36,002 bases of DNA from JARRQB01 sp965368585. GTDB taxonomy: Bacteria; Pseudomonadota; Gammaproteobacteria; Chromatiales; Chromatiaceae. The DNA lies in NCBI GenBank assembly GCA_965368585.1, contig CBDUNM010000036.1, positions 1-36,002 of the forward strand, given 5' to 3'. Below the pieces are notes generated by a model. That model had not been told where the DNA came from. It did no database searches and worked only from the letters and a program-made list of their open reading frames with translations. The translations under genes and the position numbers were made by a program. Positions 7,757 through 15,820 of the stretch are shown here, in pieces (positions within the stretch are counted from its first letter, which is position 1; the number at the start of each line of letters is the position of its first letter).

Positions 7757-9025
7757 CTAAATCAACCCTGCAAACGGCTCGACGCTGACTTCATCCCCTG
7801 CGGCGACGCCGTCGTTGTCTTCCGGTAACACGATAAAGCAGTTTGCCAAGCTCATCGAACGCAGGACACCCGAACCCTGCTGCCCGGTACGTCGAACGAC
7901 CAGTCCGCCGGCAGCGTCATTTTTCAGAACCCCGCGAATGAATTCCGTACGGCCGGATCGCTTCCGTATCGCCTCCGTCGACCTGGCCCGCACCCGTATC
8001 GGCGAGTTGTCCGACATGCCCATAAAATACTGCAACGCCGGTTGTACGAACTGATAGTAGGTCACCATAACCGCCACGGGGTTGCCCGGCAGGCCGAACA
8101 TGAACGCGCCGCCGATCTCACCGAAGGTCAACGGGCGCCCGGGTTTCATGGCAATTTTCCAGAAAGACATTTCACCGATTTCGGTCAGCACACGCTTCAC
8201 ATAGTCGGCGTCGCCCACCGACACCCCGCCGGAGGTGATGACGATATCGCTGTTGCTAGCCGCATCCTGCAAGGCTTCACGCATGGCAGCCGCGTCGTCT
8301 CTGACGACACCCATGTCGCGCAGCTGAACGCCCGATCGTGTCAGCATGCCGTGCAAGCTATAGCGATTGCTGTCGTATACATCGCCTGGCACCAGTACCT
8401 CGCCGAGCGAGCGCAGTTCGTCGCCGGTAGAGAAAAAGGTGACCCGCGGCAATCGGTAGACCTCCACCTCCGGAACGCCGAGCGACGCGATGATTCCCAT
8501 ATCGGCGGGCGTGAGTTGACGTCCTTTTTCCAACACCGTTTCGCCGTTGCGCAGATCTTCTCCGGCCAGGCGTACGTTTTGACCAGGCCGGTGTCCGGCG
8601 TCGATAAGGATGCGATCATCCGTGGCCTCCGCCTGCTCCTGCATCACCACGGTGTCGGTGCCGGCCGGTAGCGGTGCGCCGGTCATGATGCGTATGCACT
8701 GGTCCTGCCCCACTGCACCTTCGAAGCGGCCGCCGGCTACCAGGGAGCCGACGATCTCCAGGGTCTTCACGCCCGATGTCGGTAAATCCTTACCGCGCAA
8801 GGCGTAGCCATCCATGGCCGAATTGGCGTGCAGAGGTACGTCGATGCCGGAAACTACCGGCTTGTACAAAACACGTCCCAGCGCGCTGCGCAACGCCAGG
8901 GTTTCGCGGCCGGAAATCCTTCCCACTCGTTGGCATATTCGCTGGCGGGCCTCGGCGACACGCAAGGTACCGGGGGATTCGGGATCCGCACAACTGGAAG
9001 CGGCGGGGCTGTTGCGTGTTGTCAT
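7757..9025 (-). CDS. moeA: Molybdopterin molybdenumtransferase
   Basis: This 422-residue MoeA inserts molybdate into adenylylated molybdopterin during Moco synthesis in the cytoplasm. Recognisable family segments include A-N-S-A-M-D-G-Y-A-L-R near residue 65, I-M-T-G-A-P-L-P-x-G-x-D-T-V-V near 110, and the MoaB/Mog-like core S-G-G-V-S-V-G-D near 265. The M-K-P-G-R-P and L-P-G-N-P-V-A pair follows. Length is usual for the family. It ends 33 bp from the convergent Fe-S protein gene. It is the third gene of a mobA-mobB-moeA run, with MobB ending three bases upstream. A locus holding FDH and AOR fits this supply role; tungstate insertion by the same enzyme is possible but cannot be decided here. 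Confidence 0.95.
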   Translation of the reverse strand: MTTRNSPAASSCADPESPGTLRVAEARQRICQRVGRISGRETLALRSALGRVLYKPVVSGIDVPLHANSAMDGYALRGKDLPTSGVKTLEIVGSLVAGGRFEGAVGQDQCIRIMTGAPLPAGTDTVVMQEQAEATDDRILIDAGHRPGQNVRLAGEDLRNGETVLEKGRQLTPADMGIIASLGVPEVEVYRLPRVTFFSTGDELRSLGEVLVPGDVYDSNRYSLHGMLTRSGVQLRDMGVVRDDAAAMREALQDAASNSDIVITSGGVSVGDADYVKRVLTEIGEMSFWKIAMKPGRPLTFGEIGGAFMFGLPGNPVAVMVTYYQFVQPALQYFMGMSDNSPIRVRARSTEAIRKRSGRTEFIRGVLKNDAAGGLVVRRTGQQGSGVLRSMSLANCFIVLPEDNDGVAAGDEVSVEPFAGLI

Positions 9026-9028
9026 GAT

Positions 9029-9592
9029 CTAAACCTTATTTCCAACGGGTGCATGGGGCTGTTCGAGACCGGCCCAGCGCAAGATGAAATCCGCGATCTG
9101 GACCGGATCGTTCAAGTCCAGTAGAGGTAACGGCCGCGGCAGCTCCAGCGGTGCATCGCTCGCCACCGCGATAACATTGAGATCGCGTCCGCACAGCAAT
9201 GGCTTGCCCAGACTGGGCCGGTACAGCTCGATCTTGTAAAGCGCCTCACGCTTGAATCCTTCCACCAATACCAGGTCGGCGTCCGCGGAATGGATCATCG
9301 CCATTGCATCCTTTAAAACCGGCTCTTCGCGTTCGAATTCGTACTCACGAATCATGGCGACTTTCTGCCGCGACGCGACCAGCATTTGCATTGCGCCGGC
9401 CTTACGCAGTTCATAGCTGTCTTTGCCGGGATGATCCATTTCAAAGGTGTGATGTGCATGCTTGATAACCGCCACCCTGACGCCTCTCTCGCGAAGGACG
9501 GGCAAGACGCTCGTCAGCAGTGTCGTCTTGCCCGTACCGCTGAAGGCACAGATACCCAGCGTCGGCAGGACGAAATCAAGCACGGCCGACAA
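9029..9592 (-). CDS. mobB: Molybdopterin-guanine dinucleotide biosynthesis adaptor protein
   Basis: This 187-residue P-loop GTPase assists MobA in converting Mo-molybdopterin to MGD, the cofactor form used by FDH-family enzymes. The Walker A motif F-S-G-T-G-K-T-T lies at residues 18-25. It is followed by the family's V-I-K-H-A-H-H segment and F-E-x-D-x-P-G-K-D-S, then an L-V-L-V-E-G-F-K motif near residue 100. Its start overlaps the mobA end by 17 nt, and three bases separate its stop from moeA, so the three genes are one transcription unit. Length and motifs are typical. Confidence 0.93.
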   Translation of the reverse strand: MSAVLDFVLPTLGICAFSGTGKTTLLTSVLPVLRERGVRVAVIKHAHHTFEMDHPGKDSYELRKAGAMQMLVASRQKVAMIREYEFEREEPVLKDAMAMIHSADADLVLVEGFKREALYKIELYRPSLGKPLLCGRDLNVIAVASDAPLELPRPLPLLDLNDPVQIADFILRWAGLEQPHAPVGNKV

Positions 9593-10178
9593 TCTCCTGC
9601 TCCAGTTGCGCGCGCTGTTCGGGCGTATTCACGTTCTGAAACATATCCGGCAGATCGCTAAAGTCCGTCTCGGTCATCGCATGCCGGGCATACCAGAGAT
9701 CGATCTTCCGTTCGCCCGCGGCGAGAAAAGAACGTAAATCGGCCAGCAGATCGACCCGCATCAAGGCGTGCACCGGTTGCAGGCGTTGCCCGTCGTGCGC
9801 CACGGCGATGGCGGCATTGTGCTCGCACAAATCCCGACTCAGGCGCTCCGCGTAGTCGGGCGCCAGCCGGGGCGCGTCGCAGGGCACCGTTAGAATATAG
9901 TCGGTTTCAACCGCGCTCATGGCACTCGCAAATCCGGCCAATGGACCCTGAAAGTCCGACAGGTCGTCGCGAATCACCGGATAGCCGAGCGCCGCGTATT
10001 GGTCGCTGTTCCGATTGGCGTTGATCACCACCACGTCCACCTGGCGCACCAGAGCAGCGAGCACCAGATCAACCAAACGTTTCCCTCCCAACGTGATCAA
10101 GCCTTTGTCGTGCCCCGCCATGCGCCGCCCGCGACCGCCCGCGAGAATCACTCCGGTTACGTTCTTTCGATCGATCAA
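9576..10178 (-). CDS. mobA: Molybdenum cofactor guanylyltransferase
   Basis: This enzyme transfers GMP from GTP to molybdopterin to make MGD. The nucleotide-binding signature V-I-L-A-G-G-R-G-R-R-M-x-G-x-D-K-G is at the extreme N-terminus. A central I-R-D-D motif and the V-P-C-D-A-P metal-site motif follow. I place the start at the TTG at 10178 (200 residues): AGGAG lies eight bases upstream and the length matches the family. The more upstream in-frame start at 10262 would add 28 residues without any family likeness. A GTG at 10187 is another option but overlaps the Shine-Dalgarno. It is the first gene of the mobA-mobB-moeA unit. Confidence 0.9.
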   Translation of the reverse strand: MIDRKNVTGVILAGGRGRRMAGHDKGLITLGGKRLVDLVLAALVRQVDVVVINANRNSDQYAALGYPVIRDDLSDFQGPLAGFASAMSAVETDYILTVPCDAPRLAPDYAERLSRDLCEHNAAIAVAHDGQRLQPVHALMRVDLLADLRSFLAAGERKIDLWYARHAMTETDFSDLPDMFQNVNTPEQRAQLEQEIVGRA

Positions 10179-10530
10179 GCTCTTCACTCCTGAGATCCGG
10201 CGCTCTTGGCTTTCGTTTGCGAATGATATAACAGCAGGCGATCGCGGCGTACCGCGCACCAACGGCTGGAACAGGCATCGACTCCGGTGTCGTCGCTTTG
10301 CTAAAACCCGACAATCAGTGGACGAGAAAATTCGACCGAAAATGAGTAATAATCAACGGGCACCCGAATTCGCGTGGGTCATAACGTCGCAACAACCCAA
10401 TAACAATCGCGGAATATAACGATACGCTGAAATTTGCTCGTGAAACAGACGCCGAGTTCAGACTGCGAATAGTTGTTCAGCGTTTACCTCCAGCGCAACG
10501 GAAGGCGTCCACTGGAATTACGAGGAGTCG
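10179..10530. other. Divergent intergenic region mobA / sigma-54 response regulator
   Basis: About 350 bp lie between the divergent starts of mobA and the response regulator and should hold both promoters. I see no convincing -24/-12 element here. The half towards the regulator is AT-richer and carries ATAACG at 10381, ATAACA at 10400 and ATAACG at 10416. These are reminiscent of single ModE half-sites but lack the required inverted partner. The open frames in this region resemble no protein. Confidence 0.4.
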
Positions 10531-11979
10531 ATGCTTATGTCTGCAGAATCGCAACTCGCCAAAGCACCCGCTGATCAGCCCGGGCCGAGCGTATCATCGT
10601 CGTCCGGCGCAAAGCTCGGCGTCGCTTCGGCACTCATTATTGACGATGAACCCGGCATGAGAAACTTTCTCCAGCGCGCGCTGCAACGGCGGTTCGCCCT
10701 GGTCGAGGTTGCCGAGGATACCGAAACCGCGGAAGCGCTGCGGCAGCGCTATCACTTCGATCTGCTGATCACCGATATCCGGCTGCCGGGAAAATCCGGC
10801 GTCGAGTGGATCCAGCAGCTGCGCGATCAAGGCAGTACCGCCAGCGTGATCTTCATGACCGCCCACGCCGATCTCGATACTGCCATCGCGGCGTTGCGGG
10901 CTGGCGCGGCCGATTTCATACTCAAGCCGTTTCGCGCGGATCAGATGATGGCCGCCGTCGAGCGCTGCTTGGAACAGCGTAAAATGCTCCGCGAAAATTT
11001 TCTGCTGCGGCGCGAAGTGGCGAAAATGTTCGATGCCCACGGCATGATCGGGGAATGCCAAACGATTACCGATATTTGCGACGTGATCAAGCGCGTGGCG
11101 CCGATGCCGTCGACCGTGCTGATCGAAGGCGAGTCGGGCACCGGCAAGGAAGTTGCCGCACGCGCCATGCACAGCTATAGCGGCCGCACCGGCAGCTTCG
11201 TACCAATCAACTGCGGCGCCATCACCGGGGAGTTACTCGAATCCGAATTGTTCGGTCACATCAAGGGGGCGTTTACCGGCGCACACCAGTCGCGGGAAGG
11301 ACTGTTCACCTACGCCGACGGCGGCACACTGTTTCTTGATGAAATCGGCGAAATGGCTCTCGGCATGCAGGCCAAACTGTTGCGAGTACTCGAGGAGCGC
11401 ACCATCCGTCCGGTCGGCGCCAACAAGGAAGTTCCGGTCGATGTGCGAATCATCGCGGCGACCAACCGCGAACTGGAGGCGGAAGTCGATGCCAACCGCT
11501 TTCGCCAGGACTTGTACTACCGGTTGAACGTTCTTTCCATCCGTATGCCCACGCTCCAGGAGCGATTGGACGATATTCCGGTTCTGGCCCGTTATTTTCT
11601 GGGCAAACTCTCCACCGAACTGGGCATACCAGCGCCCGATTATCCCCTCGAAGAGATAGCACATCTGCAAAAATATCATTGGCCGGGAAACGTACGCGAA
11701 TTCAAGAACGTCATCGAGCGCTGCCTGTTGCTGAACAAGAGCCCAAGCCAGTGCATCGCCCTGGACGGGCAGCGGTCTCCGGAACCCGATCATGCGAATG
11801 GGGATCCCAACCTGGAGTCCGTGGAACGACGTCATATCTTACGCGTATTGAACGATGCACAAGGGAACAAGTCGGAAGCCTCCCGGCGATTGGGCATCTC
11901 GCGCAAGACGCTGGAGCGAAAACTGCGGGCGTGGCACGCCGCGGCAGCCGGCGACGTTCCGTCCCGCCCCCCTACCTAA
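10531..11979 (+). CDS. Sigma-54-dependent response regulator, NtrC family
   Basis: This 482-residue transcription activator has an N-terminal receiver (about 33-150) with acidic residues D38/D39, phosphoacceptor D82, T110 and K132. The central AAA+ domain (about 172-410) has Walker A G-E-S-G-T-G-K-E at 200-207, the sigma-54-contacting G-A-F-T-G-A loop at 246-251, and Walker B G-T-L-F-L-D-E at 265-271. A Fis-type helix-turn-helix forms the C-terminus (G-N-K-S-E-A-S-R-R-L-G-I-S-R-K-T-L). All key residues are present, so it should be an active, phosphorylation-controlled activator. The kinase gene follows after 60 bp. The only sigma-54 promoter I see is at 99-115, so the FDH operon is the likely target. 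The second ATG (10537) has the better spacing from GAGGAG. Confidence 0.93.
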   Translation: MLMSAESQLAKAPADQPGPSVSSSSGAKLGVASALIIDDEPGMRNFLQRALQRRFALVEVAEDTETAEALRQRYHFDLLITDIRLPGKSGVEWIQQLRDQGSTASVIFMTAHADLDTAIAALRAGAADFILKPFRADQMMAAVERCLEQRKMLRENFLLRREVAKMFDAHGMIGECQTITDICDVIKRVAPMPSTVLIEGESGTGKEVAARAMHSYSGRTGSFVPINCGAITGELLESELFGHIKGAFTGAHQSREGLFTYADGGTLFLDEIGEMALGMQAKLLRVLEERTIRPVGANKEVPVDVRIIAATNRELEAEVDANRFRQDLYYRLNVLSIRMPTLQERLDDIPVLARYFLGKLSTELGIPAPDYPLEEIAHLQKYHWPGNVREFKNVIERCLLLNKSPSQCIALDGQRSPEPDHANGDPNLESVERRHILRVLNDAQGNKSEASRRLGISRKTLERKLRAWHAAAAGDVPSRPPT

Positions 11980-12039
11980 ACCCGGGTTATAAAATTAAGA
12001 CGTGCAGACCGGATCTTTGAGCATGCGTCGATCACGCGA

Positions 12040-14121
12040 ATGATAGGGCTCTTTGGTCCGATCGCTGCGAAACTGCGCAGCACCGTCCGCTACAAGCTTC
12101 TGCTGCTGGTCTTGTTTCCGATCGTTCTGGTTATGCCAGTGGCGTTGATTCTGGCCATCTATTGGGGAAAGGATTTCAGTTACCAACAGCTGTTTATCAA
12201 GGTCAATACTGATTTGTCGGTTGCCGACGACGTATTTCGCCGCATTCAGAAAGATTACCTCGATCAGATCGGCCGACTCGCCGAGTCACTTGAGTTCCGC
12301 ACTTACCTTCAAAATGACGACAGCCATGAAATCAAAGATCTGATTCAACAGCTGCGTGCAGCGGGCGCCTATTCGTTCCTGCATCTGGTCGATAGCGAAA
12401 CGCGCTGGATACATGAAGACGTACCCCGGGGCTTCGACGCCCGCAGCCTGCGCTCCGACCTGGTCATGCGGGCGCTTGCCGGCGTACCCGGATACGGTAT
12501 CGAAATCTTCGACAAGGAGGCACTGCAGCGCGAGGGGTTGGCGGATCAGGTTGCCCTGCCCCTGCTCGATACGCCGCGTGCGGCTCCAACCACCAGAACC
12601 GTGGAAGAACGCGGTATGATGATCCGGGTCGCCTACCCGGTGAGAAACCTCAAGGGTGAAGTTATTGCAGTACTGGACGGCGGGATATTGTTGAATCGGA
12701 ACTTCGGTTTGGTAGATGCCATCCGTGATCTGGTCTATGGCGCAGGCAGTTTACCCAAAAACAGTATCGGCACGGTCACGGTGTTTCTCGACGACGTGCG
12801 CATCAGTACCAACGTACCGCACGGCCCAGGCGAACGTGCTCTGGGGACGCGTGTCTCCCGACAGGTACGCGAGCATGTACTCACTCTCGGCAAGACCTGG
12901 ATCGACCGTGCATTTGTGGTCAACGACTGGTACATCTCGTCTTACGAACCGATTTTCGACTATCGCGGTAAACGCGTCGGCATGTTGTACGCCGGTTTTC
13001 TTGAACGTCCGTTTCGCACCGAACTGTGGCAGGCTTTCTGGGTTCTGGCCGGTCTGTTCATTGTCCTCATGACTCTATCCGCAGTGTTGGCCGTGCTGGG
13101 CGCCAAGAGTATCTTTCGGCCGCTCGAAGCCATGGCCGGTGTCGTCGCCGCCACCCGCCACGGCTCGGATACCCGCATCGGACCCGTGTCTTCACGTGAT
13201 GAGATAGGCGAACTGGCAGGTGAGTTCGACAAAATGCTGGATCTCCTACAGCAGCGCAATCAGGAGATACAACAGGCTGCTGATCAACTCGAGCGCAAGG
13301 TGGATGAGCGCACCGCGGAGCTGCAAACCAGGAATACTGAACTGAGCAACACCATCCGGGTGCTGCGGCAGACGCGAAACGCGCTGGTGGAGGCGGAGAA
13401 GTTGGCCGCACTGGGAGAACTGACCGCGGGTGTCGCGCACGAAATCAACAATCCGCTTGCTGTAATGCTGGGCAACTTCGACGTCGTTGTCCAGGAACTC
13501 GGCGACCAGCTCGACCCGGTACGAGCGGAGATCTCACTGATCGGCGATCAAATCGATCGCATCAAGGACATCGTTAACAATCTGCTGCAATACGCCCGCC
13601 CGGCAGACTATGCCGGTTACGTCACCCAGGTCGATGTCAATCAGCTGCTGACGGACACGCTGAAACTGATTCAACACCTGCTCACGACAACCGGAATCAA
13701 ACTGGACTTCGACTACCGCGCCACGCGAGACATCGAAATCAACCCGCAGGAACTCCAGCAAGTACTGGTCAATCTGCTGGTCAACGCGATACATACGGTC
13801 GACGCCGATCACGGTCGCATCACCGTCTCGACCGCGGACTGGGATGAGCGCGGCGTTACCGTCCGGATCGCGGACAACGGCAGGGGGATCGCCGCTCAGG
13901 AACTGGACAGAATATTCAATCCGTTTTATTCCACCAAGGATCCGGGACAGGGCACCGGGCTGGGGCTGTCGATCAGTTACGGCCTGATCAGGCGATACGG
14001 CGGCCGCATCAGTGTCGTTTCGAACCCAGGCCAGGGCGCCGAATTCACCGTCTGGTTGCTGCGGGTACCCGAATACCGCGAAGACGAGGAAACCATCGCG
14101 GAACAACTCGCCGGCATGTAG
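12040..14121 (+). CDS. Membrane sensor histidine kinase with extracytoplasmic Cache-like domain
   Basis: This 693-residue kinase is paired with the preceding response regulator. Transmembrane helices lie at about 20-41 and 329-355. Between them is a periplasmic domain of nearly 290 residues with a double-Cache look (sections such as L-H-L-V-D-S-E and V-A-Y-P-V-R-N). A HAMP linker, a coiled coil (about 400-455), then HisKA with phospho-acceptor H467 in G-V-A-H-E-I-N-N-P-L-A follow. The HATPase domain has N-L-L-V-N-A-I, D-N-G-R-G-I and G-x-G-L-G-L-S-I boxes. The H-E-I-N-N-P-L form is that of NtrB-like kinases serving sigma-54 regulators. Cache domains commonly bind small carboxylates, so formate or an aldehyde-derived acid is a reasonable but unproven ligand. 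Confidence 0.9.
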   Translation: MIGLFGPIAAKLRSTVRYKLLLLVLFPIVLVMPVALILAIYWGKDFSYQQLFIKVNTDLSVADDVFRRIQKDYLDQIGRLAESLEFRTYLQNDDSHEIKDLIQQLRAAGAYSFLHLVDSETRWIHEDVPRGFDARSLRSDLVMRALAGVPGYGIEIFDKEALQREGLADQVALPLLDTPRAAPTTRTVEERGMMIRVAYPVRNLKGEVIAVLDGGILLNRNFGLVDAIRDLVYGAGSLPKNSIGTVTVFLDDVRISTNVPHGPGERALGTRVSRQVREHVLTLGKTWIDRAFVVNDWYISSYEPIFDYRGKRVGMLYAGFLERPFRTELWQAFWVLAGLFIVLMTLSAVLAVLGAKSIFRPLEAMAGVVAATRHGSDTRIGPVSSRDEIGELAGEFDKMLDLLQQRNQEIQQAADQLERKVDERTAELQTRNTELSNTIRVLRQTRNALVEAEKLAALGELTAGVAHEINNPLAVMLGNFDVVVQELGDQLDPVRAEISLIGDQIDRIKDIVNNLLQYARPADYAGYVTQVDVNQLLTDTLKLIQHLLTTTGIKLDFDYRATRDIEINPQELQQVLVNLLVNAIHTVDADHGRITVSTADWDERGVTVRIADNGRGIAAQELDRIFNPFYSTKDPGQGTGLGLSISYGLIRRYGGRISVVSNPGQGAEFTVWLLRVPEYREDEETIAEQLAGM

Positions 14122-14270
14122 GGGTCAAGTGTAGCAATATATCGTAATTACTTGCACAGCGGGCCGACGTAAAAGCGCTTCAATCGCAAAACCCAGCCTA
14201 CGCTACGCTGAGCGCGGCCCCCGAAAAATTGCTGCGGTACACGACACAAACCGTCGCTACGTATTTCTGG

Positions 14271-15029
14271 CTACCGCGCTTTGGTCTGGCGCGCACTGCA
14301 GGTCGGGCAGTCGGGCGCTGGCGGCACCTTAACGGCGCGCCACTCCATACCAGCGCCATCGAACAACATCAGTTTGTTGCGTACCGCGTCTTTTTGGCCG
14401 GTCAGCGTCATGATAGCCTGCATAGCCTGCATGCTGCCCATGACGCCTACCAGCGGCGCCAGCACCCCCTCCATAGCGCAGGTTTCCTCGTGTTCCAAGC
14501 CCCCAGGATAGATACACTCGTAACATGGGCTGGTGGGCTCCGGCAGGAAGGTCGCTAGCTGGCCCTCCATGCGAATCGCGGCGCCTGAAACCAGTGGCGT
14601 TGCGGTATCGACGCACGCCCGGTTGACGGTAAAACGCGTCGCAAAGTTGTCACAGCAATCCAGCACGATATCGACCGCCGATACCTGCTCGTGCAGCTCG
14701 TCTCGATCGAGTTCCCAGTCGACTGCAGTCACCTTGCATTGCGGGTTTATTTCCTTGAGAGTGCGTTCCGCCGAATGGGCCTTGAGTTCGCCGATATCGC
14801 GTGTACGGTGGATAATCTGACGCTGCAAATTGGTATCTTCAACCCGGTCGAAATCACTGATCACCAATTCACCGAAGCCCGCCGCGGCCAGGTACATGGC
14901 CGCGGGTGAGCCCAGTCCGCCCATGCCGATGATCAGCGCGCGTGACGCCAGGAGCCGTTCCTGACCTTCTTCACCTACCTGCGCAACCCGGATCTGGCGG
15001 CTATATCGTTGTCGTTGCTCATTATTCAT
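14271..15029 (-). CDS. moeB: MoeB/ThiF-type sulfur-carrier adenylyltransferase
   Basis: This 252-residue E1-like enzyme adenylates the C-terminal glycine of MoaD-type carriers before they are thiolated. Visible features are the ATP site G-M-G-G-L-G near 35-40, the segment S-D-F-D-x-V-x-x-x-N-L-x-R-Q near 58-71, and D-C-C-D-N-F near 131. Two zinc CxxC pairs, C-Y-E-C and C-P-T-C, are also present. No rhodanese domain follows, so it is the short MoeB form. It is the last gene of the AOR cluster, after a MoaD-like protein and a 101-residue protein ending in Gly-Gly-Gly, both plausible substrates. The gap of 100 bp before it holds nothing recognisable. Confidence 0.9.
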   Translation of the reverse strand: MNNEQRQRYSRQIRVAQVGEEGQERLLASRALIIGMGGLGSPAAMYLAAAGFGELVISDFDRVEDTNLQRQIIHRTRDIGELKAHSAERTLKEINPQCKVTAVDWELDRDELHEQVSAVDIVLDCCDNFATRFTVNRACVDTATPLVSGAAIRMEGQLATFLPEPTSPCYECIYPGGLEHEETCAMEGVLAPLVGVMGSMQAMQAIMTLTGQKDAVRNKLMLFDGAGMEWRAVKVPPAPDCPTCSARQTKAR

Positions 15030-15129
15030 CCAAGCGTCTCACGCAAGTCGACCAACCGGCTCCGCTTGGCACCCGAACGCCGACAAGTTTCCTCGGCAAC
15101 GCACGCCGGGCGATCGTGGCGCCGACATT

Positions 15130-15435
15130 TCAGCCGCCACCTTTTTGAAACCCGCGATCAAAGCGACGTAAAAACTCGGCACGCTGATCGGTTTCGCCGG
15201 TGTAGAATTCGATATCGACCGACAAAACCGGCAACGACAGCGACGCGATACGACGATCGGGGAGTCGTGAAATACGCACGCTCGCCACCGCCAGGGTATC
15301 TGTCGTACTCACACGCCACGCCTGAGGGCGCTCGGCAATAACCAACCAGTCGCGCATCGCGCGCGGCAGGACACTCGAAAACTCGTCCACGGTATAGCCC
15401 ATATCCCGGCAGATACGAGCGGGAATCACTGACAT
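15130..15435 (-). CDS. Unrecognised small protein with C-terminal Gly-Gly-Gly, AOR/Moco cluster
   Basis: I do not recognise this 101-residue protein. It is soluble, without cysteines near the C-terminus or membrane segments. The N-terminal part contains M-G-Y-T-V-D-E-F, followed by an L-P-R-A-M-R-D-W helix-like stretch. The middle is beta-like (L-S-L-P-V-L-S-V-D-I-E-F). The end is F-L-R-R-F-D-R-G-F-Q-K-G-G-G. Its start overlaps the moaD stop (TAATG), so the two are translationally coupled, and moeB follows. A glycine-tailed end beside a sulfur carrier and its activating enzyme suggests a link to tungstopterin synthesis, but this is inference. The start at 15435 is chosen over upstream in-frame codons, which lie inside moaD. 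Confidence 0.75.
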   Translation of the reverse strand: MSVIPARICRDMGYTVDEFSSVLPRAMRDWLVIAERPQAWRVSTTDTLAVASVRISRLPDRRIASLSLPVLSVDIEFYTGETDQRAEFLRRFDRGFQKGGG

Positions 15436-15686
15436 TAACCACCCGCGACCGGTGGCCATACCGCAATCACGTCACCGTCCTGCAAACAGACCTTGTCCCG
15501 TTCCTCGCGATGGAGATACACACCGTTGCGCAGCACCAGGTGCGCATGTTCCCTTGGCACCGCAAACTTGTCGAGCAGTTGGAACGGTGTGCTGCCATCA
15601 GGCATTTCCACTCTTGCACGGTGTTTTTCCGCCTGGTTGGGCAGGTGCTTCATCAAAGACGCGTATAGTTCGAGTTGTACATTCAT
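15435..15686 (-). CDS. moaD: MoaD/ThiS-family sulfur carrier
   Basis: This 83-residue ubiquitin-fold protein ends in V-A-G-G, the double glycine that is adenylated and then thiocarboxylated to supply the dithiolene sulfurs of molybdopterin. The fold pattern is visible: an N-terminal strand with V-Q-L-E-L-Y-A-S-L, a central helix, then D-G-D-V-I-A-V-W-P-P-V before the tail. Its location between the tungsten enzyme AorB and moeB suggests a carrier dedicated to the AOR cofactor, as in the AOR clusters of denitrifying betaproteobacteria. No strong ribosome site precedes the ATG. Pure MoaD versus ThiS function cannot be separated by sequence alone, but the neighbours favour MoaD. Confidence 0.85.
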   Translation of the reverse strand: MNVQLELYASLMKHLPNQAEKHRARVEMPDGSTPFQLLDKFAVPREHAHLVLRNGVYLHREERDKVCLQDGDVIAVWPPVAGG

Positions 15687-15763
15687 TGTTCGTTCAGACC
15701 ACCGGGGCTGTGAAGTCGTAAAGCTTGAGTCGATTCAGCGGGCCGCGCATCTACCGACGCGTC

Positions 15764-15811
15764 AAAATACCCGCACGCACGGGTTTTCGGCCGCCCCGAG
15801 CGGGACGGCCG
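15764..15811 (-). terminator. Tandem hairpins after aorB, the second with a U tract
   Basis: Read on the minus strand, a 10-bp stem (arms 15802-15811 and 15788-15797, one G-U pair, GCUC loop) begins ten bases after the aorB stop. It is followed by a second stem of five pairs, ACCCG/CGGGT (15769-15784), with AUUUU directly after it. Together they look like a rho-independent terminator or an attenuating mRNA-stabilising element between aorB and moaD. Confidence 0.5.
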
Positions 15812-15820
15812 GCAGGTAGC

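Noticed and set aside
10381..10421. Three ATAAC-type repeats upstream of the sigma-54 regulator as a possible ModE site
   Set aside because: ModE needs an inverted CGTTATAT/ATATAACG pair at fixed spacing; these copies are in one orientation and unevenly spaced.
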